A stretch of 48,078 bases of DNA, from contig JAOUKM010000009.1 in NCBI GenBank assembly GCA_029882535.1, forward strand, positions 1-48,078. The letters are read 5' to 3'. Numbering within the stretch: the first letter of the stretch is position 1; each line of letters opens with the position of its first letter. Of the stretch, positions 1 through 7,363 are shown piece after piece. The stretch comes from Candidatus Bathyarchaeota archaeon. Its GTDB lineage: Archaea > Thermoproteota > Bathyarchaeia > Bathyarchaeales > SOJC01. The notes beneath the pieces are model-generated. The model did not search any database. It saw only the letters and a program-made list of their open reading frames with translations, and was not told the DNA's origin. The translations under genes were made by a program, and so were the position numbers.

Positions 1-216
1 TTACTACAAAAACAAACCCAACACAAACAACTCAAAAACCACCCACAAAACACCCAAAAAACACCACAAACCAACACCAAACACAACCCAAAACAACAAC
101 CAAACCAAAAACAAAACCCAAAAAACAAACACAAAAACACAAAAAACCCCACAAAAAAAACCCACCCAAAACCTACAACCACAAACACCCCCCACTCACA
201 CAAACATCACCCAACA
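1..216. other. G-free, A/C-only-like tract downstream of pyrE
   Basis: The plus strand contains no G from base 1 to about base 233 and only a handful of T, so it is almost entirely A and C. The minus strand, which is the sense strand of the pyrE transcript, is therefore a U/G tract with many U-runs and almost no self-pairing potential. It directly follows the pyrE stop codon. U-rich downstream tracts are the known termination signal for archaeal RNA polymerase with aCPSF1/FttA, so a long termination region is the simplest inference. A frame without stops crosses the minus strand only because stop codons need A; its translation is a low-complexity W/F/V/G string and I do not call it a gene. 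Confidence 0.6.
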
Positions 217-828
217 CTAACCACCCTTCCTCTGCTTCAAAACCACATCCAACTCCACATCCGATATAGCCCCCACCTCATGCAACGTACTTGCAGCCTC
301 ACCAGCTCTCAACAAACAATAAAGCCTAATATCATCCTTCGCCAACACTTCCTTCCCCCCCTCTTCCCTATCAATCAACACCACAGCATCACCGACTACC
401 CCACCCTCCGCCCGAATTGCAGACGCCGCCTCACGCAACGATCTACCCGAAGTAACCAAATCATCTAACAAAAGAACTTCATCGCCCGGCATCAACACAC
501 CTTCAACTCTACGTTCTCTACCATGCCTTCGCCGGGTTGGACGAGTGTAGAGAAAGGACTTGTTGAGATTATACGCAGTTACGGAAGCAAACGGTAAACC
601 TGCTATGGGAATTCCAGCGATTCGCTTGAAGTTGTCGATTCCAACGTTATCCTTTATGAGTTTAACGTAAAGATCACAAATTTTGTGGAAAGCATCGGAA
701 AAACTAGGCACTATCCGGAGGTCGATGTAGTAGGGGCTTATTTTTCCGCTTGTGAGCCTGAAAGTGCCGAATTTCAACGCGCCAATCTTATAGAGTATTT
801 GGCAAAGCTGCCCTTTCATAAATTCCAT
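217..828 (-). CDS. pyrE: Orotate phosphoribosyltransferase
   Basis: Transfers the phosphoribosyl group of PRPP to orotate to give OMP in de novo pyrimidine synthesis; cytoplasmic. The type I PRTase PRPP-binding motif is clear: VLLLDDLVTSGRS, about residues 118-130. Upstream of it lie the TSGKISPYYIDLR segment near residue 26 and the RPTRRRHGRERRVEG flexible loop. With the start at 828 the protein is 203 aa, normal for the family. An in-frame start at 870 would overlap the upstream gene by 35 nt. ATG 828 lies 7 nt after that gene's stop and has a purine-rich GGAAAGGA just upstream, so I prefer it. It is co-transcribed with the MBL hydrolase at 836-1537. The 3' third becomes strongly G/T-rich on the sense strand, merging into the G-free tract beyond the stop. 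Confidence 0.93.
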   Translation of the reverse strand: MEFMKGQLCQILYKIGALKFGTFRLTSGKISPYYIDLRIVPSFSDAFHKICDLYVKLIKDNVGIDNFKRIAGIPIAGLPFASVTAYNLNKSFLYTRPTRRRHGRERRVEGVLMPGDEVLLLDDLVTSGRSLREAASAIRAEGGVVGDAVVLIDREEGGKEVLAKDDIRLYCLLRAGEAASTLHEVGAISDVELDVVLKQRKGG

Positions 829-835
829 CTCTACA

Positions 836-1537
836 TCATCCTTTCCGCTCTTTTCCAACAATGTAAACATTACCTCGTTTAGCTACAAGACACTTTACCT
901 TCAAAGCTTCTTTCGCTAACATTCCACAGAACCTGCTCAAGTCATCCCTCGAAGCCGTATGATAGGGTACTGCAACCTTTGGTTTAACGAGCTTTACAAT
1001 TTCGATTCCAGTCTTGGGCGACGTACCCGGCGCTATGCCAACCGTGCAAAAAACAATGTCTGGCTTGTGGTTTTTGCCTATATCTTTCATTTCTGGAAAA
1101 GGCATGCTGTCAGCCGTGTGAAAGATTCTAACTTTGTCTTCACTAGTTATGAGAAATGTAATTGGTGTAGTTGCAGGCGGGTGATTACACATTTCCGCTC
1201 TTACTGTTACGTTATCAATTTTTGTTTCTGTTCCAAGAGTCATTTCTTGCAGTTTTTCTAAGGGAATCGTGTTGCTAAGTTTTTTAGTAGAAGTGGGGTC
1301 TGCGAGTATCTGGCATTGAGTTCGTTCCTGTATCTTTCTTATTAAGGGTCCGTCTAGGTGGTCGTAGTGTTCATGTGTGATAAGTATAGCATCTAAGGTT
1401 GTGAAGTTTTTAGCATTTACATCTACAGGATCTACTACTAGCGTTTTCGTTGGCGTTTTCACAGTGACACCAGCATAGTCGTTAAACCATTTAAAGGCTA
1501 TTTCATTCTTTTTTGGAACCGTGCTTTCTATAGACAT
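836..1537 (-). CDS. UlaG-like MBL-fold metal-dependent hydrolase (UPF0173 type)
   Basis: A 233-aa single-domain metallo-beta-lactamase fold protein. The metal-binding signature HEHYDHLD is at residues 55-62; further candidate ligands are the His of CNHPPATTP, HTADS and VPYHTAS, in the order expected for the family. This group (L-ascorbate-6-phosphate lactonase/UPF0173) has no settled function in archaea, so the substrate is unknown. It is the first gene of a two-gene unit with pyrE, whose start follows 7 nt after this stop. The promoter region is shared divergently with the LarA-like gene. Confidence 0.85.
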   Translation of the reverse strand: MSIESTVPKKNEIAFKWFNDYAGVTVKTPTKTLVVDPVDVNAKNFTTLDAILITHEHYDHLDGPLIRKIQERTQCQILADPTSTKKLSNTIPLEKLQEMTLGTETKIDNVTVRAEMCNHPPATTPITFLITSEDKVRIFHTADSMPFPEMKDIGKNHKPDIVFCTVGIAPGTSPKTGIEIVKLVKPKVAVPYHTASRDDLSRFCGMLAKEALKVKCLVAKRGNVYIVGKERKG

Positions 1538-1619
1538 AAAAATTCCCGATAAGTGGTATGGTGTTTTTGGTTAAAAGAACTTATGCTGGCACTCCCCTTC
1601 TCAGGCAATCTTCGATACG

Positions 1620-1628
1620 CTTAAAAGC
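1620..1628 (+). promoter_or_regulatory. TATA box of the LarA-like gene
   Basis: CTTAAAAGC is centred about 45 nt upstream of ATG 1669. Archaeal TATA boxes sit about 26 nt before the transcription start, which predicts a start near 1650 and a short leader. This supports ATG 1669 over the in-frame ATG at 1558, which would lie upstream of this TATA element. Confidence 0.5.
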
Positions 1629-1668
1629 AATAGGGTTCAACAATTCCTTCACTCGGAGTGCCATTTCT

Positions 1669-2934
1669 ATGGTAGACGTCTGGCTTCCATACGACAAAAC
1701 AGAGATTTGCGCACGCATTCCAACTCGCAGCTTCCTCGGTATCATCAAGCCAGAGGAAAAACCCGGTGTGCCCGATGCAAGAGCTGAGATTTTGCGGGCG
1801 TTAAACGAGCCTATTGGTTCTAAACCCTTAAGTGAAATAGTAAATTCGAGCAACAAAGTCGCGATCGTTGTGGACGATGTTACTCGTCCTGCTCCCAGCC
1901 ATTTAATAGTTCCTCCACTTCTCGAAGAGCTAAACCGACTCGGGGTTAAAGACGAGGATGTTACGATAATCTTCGGTTGCGGCACCCATAGAGCTGTTAA
2001 GCCCGACGAGGCTAGAGAACTCTTAGGCGAAGACGTTGTTAACCGCGTTAAAACTATAAGTCATGACTGCCACGCCGAAGACCACGTTTACATGGGAACG
2101 ACCAAGAAATATGGAACAAAAGTTTTTGTCAACAAGATTTTCGCAGAAGCAGATGTCCGAATTCTGACGGGCGACATCGAAATGCACTATTACGCAGGTT
2201 TTGGCGGTGGCAGAAAAAGCGTTTTACCCGGCGTTAGCGGTACCAAAACAATTCAACACAATCACGCCATGATTTTGAATCCCAAAGCCAGAACCGGCAT
2301 TTTAGAGGGAAATCCTATCCACGAAGACATGGTTGAAGCCGCAAGGCTGGCAAAAGCCGACTTTATTCTAAACGTTGTAACAAACAGTAAAGGCGAAATT
2401 GTACAAACTTTTGCTGGTGACTTGGAACAAGCTTTCTATAAGGGTGTGAAGCTGGTTGAGGAGATGTGCAAGGTGTCAATTGACCGCCGTGCAGACATCG
2501 TTATAGTAAGTCCTGGGGGGCACCCCGCAGACATTGACCTTTACCAAGCATACAAAGCGGTTGACAACGCCTTGGACAGCGTTAAGCATGGCGGCGTTAT
2601 TGTTTTGGTGGCTGAGTGCCCAGAAAGCTATGGAAACGAGGTGTTTTATGAGTGGATGATGAAATTCAAAGACTCAAAGTCCATGGAAAAGGAAATTAAG
2701 AAACACTTCGCAATTGGTGGACACAAGGCTTACTATTTGTTGAAGGCTTTACAGAAAGCGCAAATTATCATTGTTACCACAATGCCCGATTATTATGCAG
2801 TCAACGTGTTCAAGCTTCGAACTGCGAGGGCTTTGAACGATGCTTTGGATGAAGCCCTCAAGATTGTAGGCAAAAAAGCAAAAGTTTGGGCAATCCCCAA
2901 CGGTCACATAACTTTTCCACTAGTAAGAACTTAG
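1669..2934 (+). CDS. LarA-like nickel-pincer racemase/epimerase (DUF2088 family)
   Basis: LarA-family enzymes use a nickel-pincer nucleotide cofactor to racemise lactate or to epimerise related 2-hydroxy acids; cytoplasmic. Seen here are the N-terminal domain motif VDDVTRPAP, the IFGCGTHRAV segment with its conserved His, the SHDCHAEDHVYMG loop and the signature GFGGGRKSVLPGVSG followed by TIQHNH. In this family the GGRK lysine anchors the cofactor and nearby His residues bind nickel. From ATG 1669 (MVDVWLPYDK) the length is 421 aa, typical for LarA. The frame is open back to 1558, but the extra 37 residues are not LarA-like and cover the promoter. No larB/larC/larE cofactor genes are in the window. 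The substrate may not be lactate. Confidence 0.85.
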   Translation: MVDVWLPYDKTEICARIPTRSFLGIIKPEEKPGVPDARAEILRALNEPIGSKPLSEIVNSSNKVAIVVDDVTRPAPSHLIVPPLLEELNRLGVKDEDVTIIFGCGTHRAVKPDEARELLGEDVVNRVKTISHDCHAEDHVYMGTTKKYGTKVFVNKIFAEADVRILTGDIEMHYYAGFGGGRKSVLPGVSGTKTIQHNHAMILNPKARTGILEGNPIHEDMVEAARLAKADFILNVVTNSKGEIVQTFAGDLEQAFYKGVKLVEEMCKVSIDRRADIVIVSPGGHPADIDLYQAYKAVDNALDSVKHGGVIVLVAECPESYGNEVFYEWMMKFKDSKSMEKEIKKHFAIGGHKAYYLLKALQKAQIIIVTTMPDYYAVNVFKLRTARALNDALDEALKIVGKKAKVWAIPNGHITFPLVRT

Positions 2935-2992
2935 TTGCACAAAACTAACGTGCCCTTTGACATGCACAACAAGCCAAATGGTCTGTGAGAAG

Positions 2993-3535
2993 TTAAGCTT
3001 CTATGGCATCTTGGTGCGTCAAGATTAATCCCATGTAACCCATGTCATGGTATTTCCCATCATCACCAAAATAGGCATCTTTACAAATGCCTTCAATTTT
3101 AAAGCCCAGCTTTTCATACATGTGTATGGCAATCTTGTTATCTGCCACAACGCTGAGGCCAATTCTATGCAGCCTCTCTTTCTTGGCTAGTTCGATCAAG
3201 TATTCGTTCATTGCCGTTCCAAGCCCAACATTGTGAAAATCTTGGTGCAAATAAATGAGCAATTCACCTATTCCTCTGTGTCTCGGGTTTGGATGTTTAA
3301 ATATTTGAGCGTAGCCAACAATTCGGTTTCTGTATTCTGCCACAAGCGCGATAAGATGTTGTATGCGTGACCACCAACCTCTCTCTAAACGATCTTTTGT
3401 GTACGGTGGCATCGCCCATTCAAGAGCCTTCTTAGACATGGAGGCAAACATCTCAACCACTTTCTCTTTGTCCTTAGCCGTAAACCGTCTTACAACGGAT
3501 TCTCTACCGTTCTTGAGTCTAACTCTTTTCAACAT
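2993..3535 (-). CDS. GNAT-family N-acetyltransferase
   Basis: A 180-aa protein with the GNAT fold. The acetyl-CoA pyrophosphate-binding loop (DFHNVGLGTAM) lies mid-protein, followed by LSVVADNKIAIHMYEKLGFKIEG, the classic C-terminal GNAT strand-helix. The N-terminal part (VRRFTAKDKEKVVEMFASM) is typical for the family. The substrate cannot be told from sequence; small-molecule or protein amines are both possible. It stands alone, convergent with the LarA-like gene. A 13-nt near-palindrome, CTCATTTAATGAG (3562-3574), lies about 30 nt upstream of the start and could be its TATA element or an operator. Confidence 0.85.
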   Translation of the reverse strand: MLKRVRLKNGRESVVRRFTAKDKEKVVEMFASMSKKALEWAMPPYTKDRLERGWWSRIQHLIALVAEYRNRIVGYAQIFKHPNPRHRGIGELLIYLHQDFHNVGLGTAMNEYLIELAKKERLHRIGLSVVADNKIAIHMYEKLGFKIEGICKDAYFGDDGKYHDMGYMGLILTHQDAIEA

Positions 3536-3657
3536 AACTCTTCAAAAAATCAATACATTGTCTCATTTAATGAGTTTTTCCTTCAATTTTTAGAACCCCT
3601 TCATCAGTTTAAAATAGATGCTCTATACACTTAAGACGGAACAAAACTTTCCTCAAG

Positions 3658-4587
3658 ATGAAGTCAATGAGCAACATTATCGTGCAAACAGTAATCCCTA
3701 TTTTTCTTCTAATCGGGATTGGTTTTCTTTCGAGGAAAATCGGAATTTTGAAATCGGGTGATGAACGGGTGCTCAGTGCCTATGTATATTACTTTGCACT
3801 ACCTGCCTTATTTTTTGTCAATATGGCTGAAATAGATTTTACTGCAGAAATTCTTAGATTCATGTTCGCAGGAATCACCCCAATCCTTGTGGTGTTGACA
3901 ATATACACAGTTCTTTACTCCGTATTCAGATTTTCAAAGGATACCCTTTACCTTTTGATTTTGAGCACTATTTTCGGTAGCTTAGCTTTCTTTGGCATAC
4001 CCTTCATAACGCTTGCTTTCCCCGATAGGGAGCACCTGGCAACATTATCTGCGGCTTCCATTTCTGTAGTGAGCGTCACAACATCTCTAACAATCCTCGA
4101 GCTGTATAAGCTGGAGAAATCCACAAGATGGGAAGGAATAAAACACGTCGTCAGAAGACTTTCAAAAAATCCGTTGATCATATCAATTCTATCGGGCATT
4201 CTGGTATCTCTTATTAGAATAGAATTCCCTACGCCCATTTCAGCGTCCTTACACATGCTAGGAAGTACGACCTCCACTGTAGCTATTTTTATGCTTGGAG
4301 TCTTTCTCTACGGAAGAAAGTACACAAACATAACTAAAGCTTTAAAGTTGAGCCTGCTGAGAATAGTTTTCTTACCAGTAGTGGCTCTTTTAACTATCAA
4401 ATTATTTGGACTGATAGGCATAGAACGCTCAGTGTTAGCACTTATGCACAGTATGCCAGTCGCCATTTCTATGATCATTCTCAGCGAACGTTATGACTTT
4501 TATAAAGAAACAATCGCCTCTCTTATCTTAATTTCCTCGCTTGGAGCCGCGGTGTATCTGAATTTGTGGCTTTTGTTACTGGATTAA
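3658..4587 (+). CDS. AEC-family transporter (auxin efflux carrier-like)
   Basis: A 309-aa polytopic membrane protein with about ten hydrophobic segments in the two-times-five arrangement of the AEC/PIN family. The N-terminus (VIPIFLLIGIGFLSRKIGIL) and YYFALPALFFVNMAEIDF are characteristic. Prokaryotic AEC members are secondary carriers that export or exchange organic anions such as malate; the substrate here is unknown. A TATA-like GTTTAAAATAG (3608-3618) is 45 nt before ATG 3658. A second in-frame ATG lies three codons later. The gene is monocistronic and convergent with the PP-loop gene. Confidence 0.85.
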   Translation: MKSMSNIIVQTVIPIFLLIGIGFLSRKIGILKSGDERVLSAYVYYFALPALFFVNMAEIDFTAEILRFMFAGITPILVVLTIYTVLYSVFRFSKDTLYLLILSTIFGSLAFFGIPFITLAFPDREHLATLSAASISVVSVTTSLTILELYKLEKSTRWEGIKHVVRRLSKNPLIISILSGILVSLIRIEFPTPISASLHMLGSTTSTVAIFMLGVFLYGRKYTNITKALKLSLLRIVFLPVVALLTIKLFGLIGIERSVLALMHSMPVAISMIILSERYDFYKETIASLILISSLGAAVYLNLWLLLLD

Positions 4588-4621
4588 TAAAAGAAGCGTT
4601 TATTTTCGCTAGTGCGGAAGA

Positions 4622-5602
4622 TCATTTTATTCTTAGCTCTTCAACTTCAGAAGCATCCAAAGCTGAAACTACAACTGATTTGTCCATTTTTTCTCTACCA
4701 AAATGAACCAATGTTTTTTCTTCTTTTTTGTCAGAGTAACGCAGAGTCAAAGCAGCTGCCTTCCTTAGAGCCTCCTTCGTTTTCGGTCCTTGCAACAAAG
4801 TGATGGGGCTACCACAATCGGGGACTTCCAAAAAATAACCGTTTTTTCCTCGCATTTTCTCTAATTGTTTGTTTTCATTTTCGTTCCTTCCAACGATTAT
4901 TTTGTTCTTTCCAAATCTGAAATGTCTCCCTATCTTTAGCAAATTGATGTCTCTGGTTTCAACTTTTTTCTTGTGTTCGAATAAATCTTTGACTTTCAAT
5001 GCAAATTCTTTATAGGTTAGCAAACAACCGCCAGCAGGACATGGATAGTCTTTAACGCCGAACTCTTTGGCGAGTTCAATTTGTTTCTTTCTCGATCTAC
5101 CGCTTATGCCTAGCAGTTTTTCTCTGTCGACCCATCCTTTCTTTTCTGCTTCGGTCTCTGGCAGCAACTTCGCTGATAAAGGTCTCAAGATTTTTCCTTC
5201 TAAACCTGCCTCTTTCTCAATAAGGCTTAATGCTTTTCTATTCTGAGACATTGGTCTTTCGTTGAGGACTTCTCCTGTGAAAATGAAAGAAACACCAATT
5301 TCTTCAGCATATTTCTTGGCTTTTTTAAGCATGAAGATTCTGCAGTCAATGCAGGGATTCATGTTCTTTCCATAGCCATACTTTGGGTTCCTTAACACCT
5401 CAAGATAGTCTTTGCCCAGAGTAATCATTTTGAGTGGTATTTTGAGTTGTTTTGCCACTTCAGCAGCGCTGCGTTCACCTTTTCCATAAACATAGAATGG
5501 AGAGGTGAGATTCAATGCCACAACGTCTATTCCCTGCTTTTGAATTAGCTTCACAGCTAGTGTGCTGTCTAAGCCGCCTGACAATAACGCTAAGGCTTTC
5601 AT
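4622..5602 (-). CDS. PP-loop ATPase, ThiI/MnmA-like tRNA sulfurtransferase candidate
   Basis: A 326-aa ATP-pyrophosphatase. The PP-loop SGGLDS is at residues 8-13. Two Cys-containing segments follow, NPCIDCRIFML near residue 100 and YPCPAGGCLLTYKEF near residue 200, matching the paired cysteines of tRNA thiolases of the MnmA/ThiI superfamily. The C-terminal third (LLKIGRHFRFGKNKIIVGRNENEN) resembles an NFACT-R-like module found in related archaeal proteins and may bind RNA. The likely role is adenylation and sulfur insertion at a tRNA uridine; the exact base cannot be assigned. The ATG is preceded by a purine-rich GAAGG. Divergent from the GNAT gene at 5733. Confidence 0.7.
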   Translation of the reverse strand: MKALALLSGGLDSTLAVKLIQKQGIDVVALNLTSPFYVYGKGERSAAEVAKQLKIPLKMITLGKDYLEVLRNPKYGYGKNMNPCIDCRIFMLKKAKKYAEEIGVSFIFTGEVLNERPMSQNRKALSLIEKEAGLEGKILRPLSAKLLPETEAEKKGWVDREKLLGISGRSRKKQIELAKEFGVKDYPCPAGGCLLTYKEFALKVKDLFEHKKKVETRDINLLKIGRHFRFGKNKIIVGRNENENKQLEKMRGKNGYFLEVPDCGSPITLLQGPKTKEALRKAAALTLRYSDKKEEKTLVHFGREKMDKSVVVSALDASEVEELRIK

Positions 5603-5732
5603 ACTGAACCTTCTAGATTTTCTACGCTCTCATTTGTTCTTATCGGTTTCGTAAACATATACATAGCGTACATAAATGCCAAAACATTTAACTTTCATAC
5701 AAGTTGCCTAAACATTAGCGAGGAAGCAACAC

Positions 5733-6215
5733 TTGCAGACAACCTTCACCCTTCGACCTTTTAAGCCCGGCGACCTCGAAAAAGTCGTAAGCATAAACCG
5801 CGTTTGCCTACCAGAAAATTATTCACATTATTTTTTCATGGACATATACGAGCGGTATTCAGCTACCTTCATCGTGGCTGAGCAAGAACAGAACATTGTA
5901 GGGTATATTATGTGCAGAATTGAAACAGGCTTTTCAAGTTTTGGCTTGTTCGGCATTCCTAAAAAGGGACATGTGGTTTCCGTTGCGGTATTGCCTGGGC
6001 ATCAACACAAGGGCATAGGCAGTGCTCTTATGAAAGAAGCGATGAAGAACATGCGCTTGTATAGAGCGAAAGAATGCTATTTGGAAGTGAGGGTCAGCAA
6101 TGTTCCTGCGGTGAACATGTATAAAAAGTTAGGTTTTCAAGTGGTACGTACAAAGCGCGGGTACTATGCTGATGAAGAAGACGCTTACGTCATGGCAAAA
6201 AAACTAAAGCAATAA
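5733..6215 (+). CDS. rimI: RimI/Ard1-like N-alpha-acetyltransferase
   Basis: A 160-aa GNAT protein of the RimI/NatA catalytic type, which acetylates N-termini of proteins. Motifs include the N-terminal LRPFKPGDLEKVVSINRVCLPENY, the acetyl-CoA loop within VAVLPGHQHKGIGSALM and the YLEVRVSNVPAVNMYKKLGF block diagnostic of RimI/Ard1. The first codon is TTG at 5733 with GAGG about 9 nt upstream; no ATG near the N-terminus fits. A TATA-like CATTTAAC (about 5685) gives a short leader. It converges on the proteasome alpha-like gene with a 9-nt gap. Confidence 0.85.
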   Translation: MQTTFTLRPFKPGDLEKVVSINRVCLPENYSHYFFMDIYERYSATFIVAEQEQNIVGYIMCRIETGFSSFGLFGIPKKGHVVSVAVLPGHQHKGIGSALMKEAMKNMRLYRAKECYLEVRVSNVPAVNMYKKLGFQVVRTKRGYYADEEDAYVMAKKLKQ

Positions 6216-6224
6216 AAAAAGGAA

Positions 6225-7061
6225 TTAGGGAAAAATCCTCTTCCAAAGTTTTTGCTTTTCCTTTTGCGTTAGCTCTCGAATTTCTTTTGTTTTCAAGTCG
6301 AGTGTTGCAATTAAAACTTCCTTTGGCTCTTTTTTACGTCTTAGAGTGGCCTTTATCGCTAGTATGACGGCTTCTTCTAAACTCATGTCAGCTTTATATC
6401 CCCCTTTCAAGACTCCCTTCGTTTCGTCACCACCTTTGCCTTCCATGCAAGCTCTGTACTCTTGGGATGCGCCTGCGCTGTTAATCATGAACAATCTCGG
6501 CCTGTTTTGAGAATCCAAGCCTCCAATTATCATGGCTACTGCCAAGGGTCGGAAACCCTTTTTTTGCGCGTAAGGCTGCATAAATAGAGTCAATCCCTTA
6601 GCCAATGCTTCGACATCTACGTTGGCGTTTTCTTTCTTGAGTATCCCTGTTTGTTTTTTTGCTTCTTCTAAGACGAGAAGAGAGTCTTGTTGTATTCCAG
6701 AAAATGCTATAGCTATTGTTTCGGTTATTTTGAATATTCGATAAAATGGATTTGGCAGTATTAAGAACTCATCGCTAGGTGTTTCTTTAGCTAGAACAAT
6801 GCCGTGGTTGCAGCATATACCCACCATTGTTCCACCTCGCTTCATAGATTCCATTGCATATTCTAGTTGGAATATTCTGCCATCTGGAGAGAACGCGGTT
6901 TCCACGTCGTAACCCTTTTGCAGTTGTGTTGGAACTGTGGAGAGGAAATATGTCAATGCTGTTCTTGCTAATTCCGCTTTGTTTCCTGCAAATCCCGCTT
7001 TTATCAAACTGTCTAGAGCCCTGTCTAAATCTTTCGGTATCACGAGTCTTACTTCAGGCAT
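6225..7061 (-). CDS. Proteasome alpha-like subunit with N-terminal ribbon-helix-helix domain
   Basis: A 278-aa protein. Residues 51-76 carry the proteasome alpha signature (GYDVETAFSPDGRIFQLEYA) with the Tyr, Asp, Pro and Tyr gate residues; the rest follows the alpha fold to LDLKTKEIREL. Residues 1-44 are an unrelated ribbon-helix-helix-like unit: strand EVRLVIP, helix KDLDRALDSLIKAG, turn FAGN, helix KAELARTALTYFL. RHH domains bind DNA as dimers; canonical archaeal alpha subunits have only a short gating peptide there. The alpha part is divergent: the YDRAITVFSP stretch is one residue shorter and the Lys that anchors the HbYX tail of PAN in Thermoplasma appears as Arg. ATG 7061 has a strong GGAGGT 8 nt upstream, so the fusion is translated as one unit. 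It may be a second alpha paralogue or a DNA-tethered proteasome homologue. Confidence 0.8.
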   Translation of the reverse strand: MPEVRLVIPKDLDRALDSLIKAGFAGNKAELARTALTYFLSTVPTQLQKGYDVETAFSPDGRIFQLEYAMESMKRGGTMVGICCNHGIVLAKETPSDEFLILPNPFYRIFKITETIAIAFSGIQQDSLLVLEEAKKQTGILKKENANVDVEALAKGLTLFMQPYAQKKGFRPLAVAMIIGGLDSQNRPRLFMINSAGASQEYRACMEGKGGDETKGVLKGGYKADMSLEEAVILAIKATLRRKKEPKEVLIATLDLKTKEIRELTQKEKQKLWKRIFP

Positions 7062-7108
7062 CCATCAAACCTCCATATAAACGGATAGATTTATCAATGA
7101 TCTACAAT

Positions 7109-7120
7109 CTTATAAATTTA
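7109..7120. promoter_or_regulatory. Shared divergent TATA element (alpha-like / AbrB genes)
   Basis: CTTATAAATTTA is a TATA match on both strands. On the minus strand it lies about 50 nt before ATG 7061 and predicts a transcript start near 7087. On the plus strand it predicts a start near 7140, which would favour ATG 7154 for the AbrB gene. A second plus-strand TATA-like GATTTATC (7087-7094) would instead serve ATG 7130. Confidence 0.45.
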
Positions 7121-7129
7121 TGTGGTAAA

Positions 7130-7363
7130 ATGCCCGTCAAAAGGGAAAACATAATGGAGATCATTGAGAATTTCTTCAAAACAAAAATCGACGAACGTGG
7201 GAGAATCTACATACCTAAATCTGTGAGACAAAGGTTTTCAATAAAGCTCGGCGAAAGACTCTATATTAAACTTGAAAACAACCACTTTAGCATATATACC
7301 GCAACAGCTATCAAGAAACTACAGCTAACCAGAAAGTTATCGGGGAAAGAAAATGTCTTCTAA
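7130..7363 (+). CDS. AbrB/SpoVT-type swapped-hairpin DNA-binding protein
   Basis: A small protein (77 aa from ATG 7130, 69 aa from ATG 7154) that is almost entirely one AbrB/MazE-like domain: FKTKIDERGRIYIPKSVRQRF followed by LGERLYIKLENNHFSIYTA. These domains bind DNA as swapped dimers and act as transition regulators or antitoxins. The frame is open much further upstream (from 6854) but that part is antisense to the alpha-like gene. The choice between 7130 and 7154 is unresolved; a GTGGT precedes the first and AAAGGG the second. It overlaps the next gene (CYTH) by 11 nt, so the two are surely translated from one mRNA, but no toxin domain is present. Confidence 0.7.
   Translation: MPVKRENIMEIIENFFKTKIDERGRIYIPKSVRQRFSIKLGERLYIKLENNHFSIYTATAIKKLQLTRKLSGKENVF

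Noticed and set aside
4-195. 63-aa minus-strand open frame in the G-free tract
   Set aside because: Stop codons cannot occur in a nearly A-free strand; the translation is a W/F/V/G low-complexity string without any coding signature.
1558-1668. 37-residue N-terminal extension of the LarA-like protein
   Set aside because: Covers the TATA element and shows no LarA similarity; ATG 1669 gives the family's normal start.
6854-7129. N-terminal extension of the AbrB frame
   Set aside because: Antisense to the proteasome alpha-like gene and across the shared promoter; the AbrB domain begins only after 7130.
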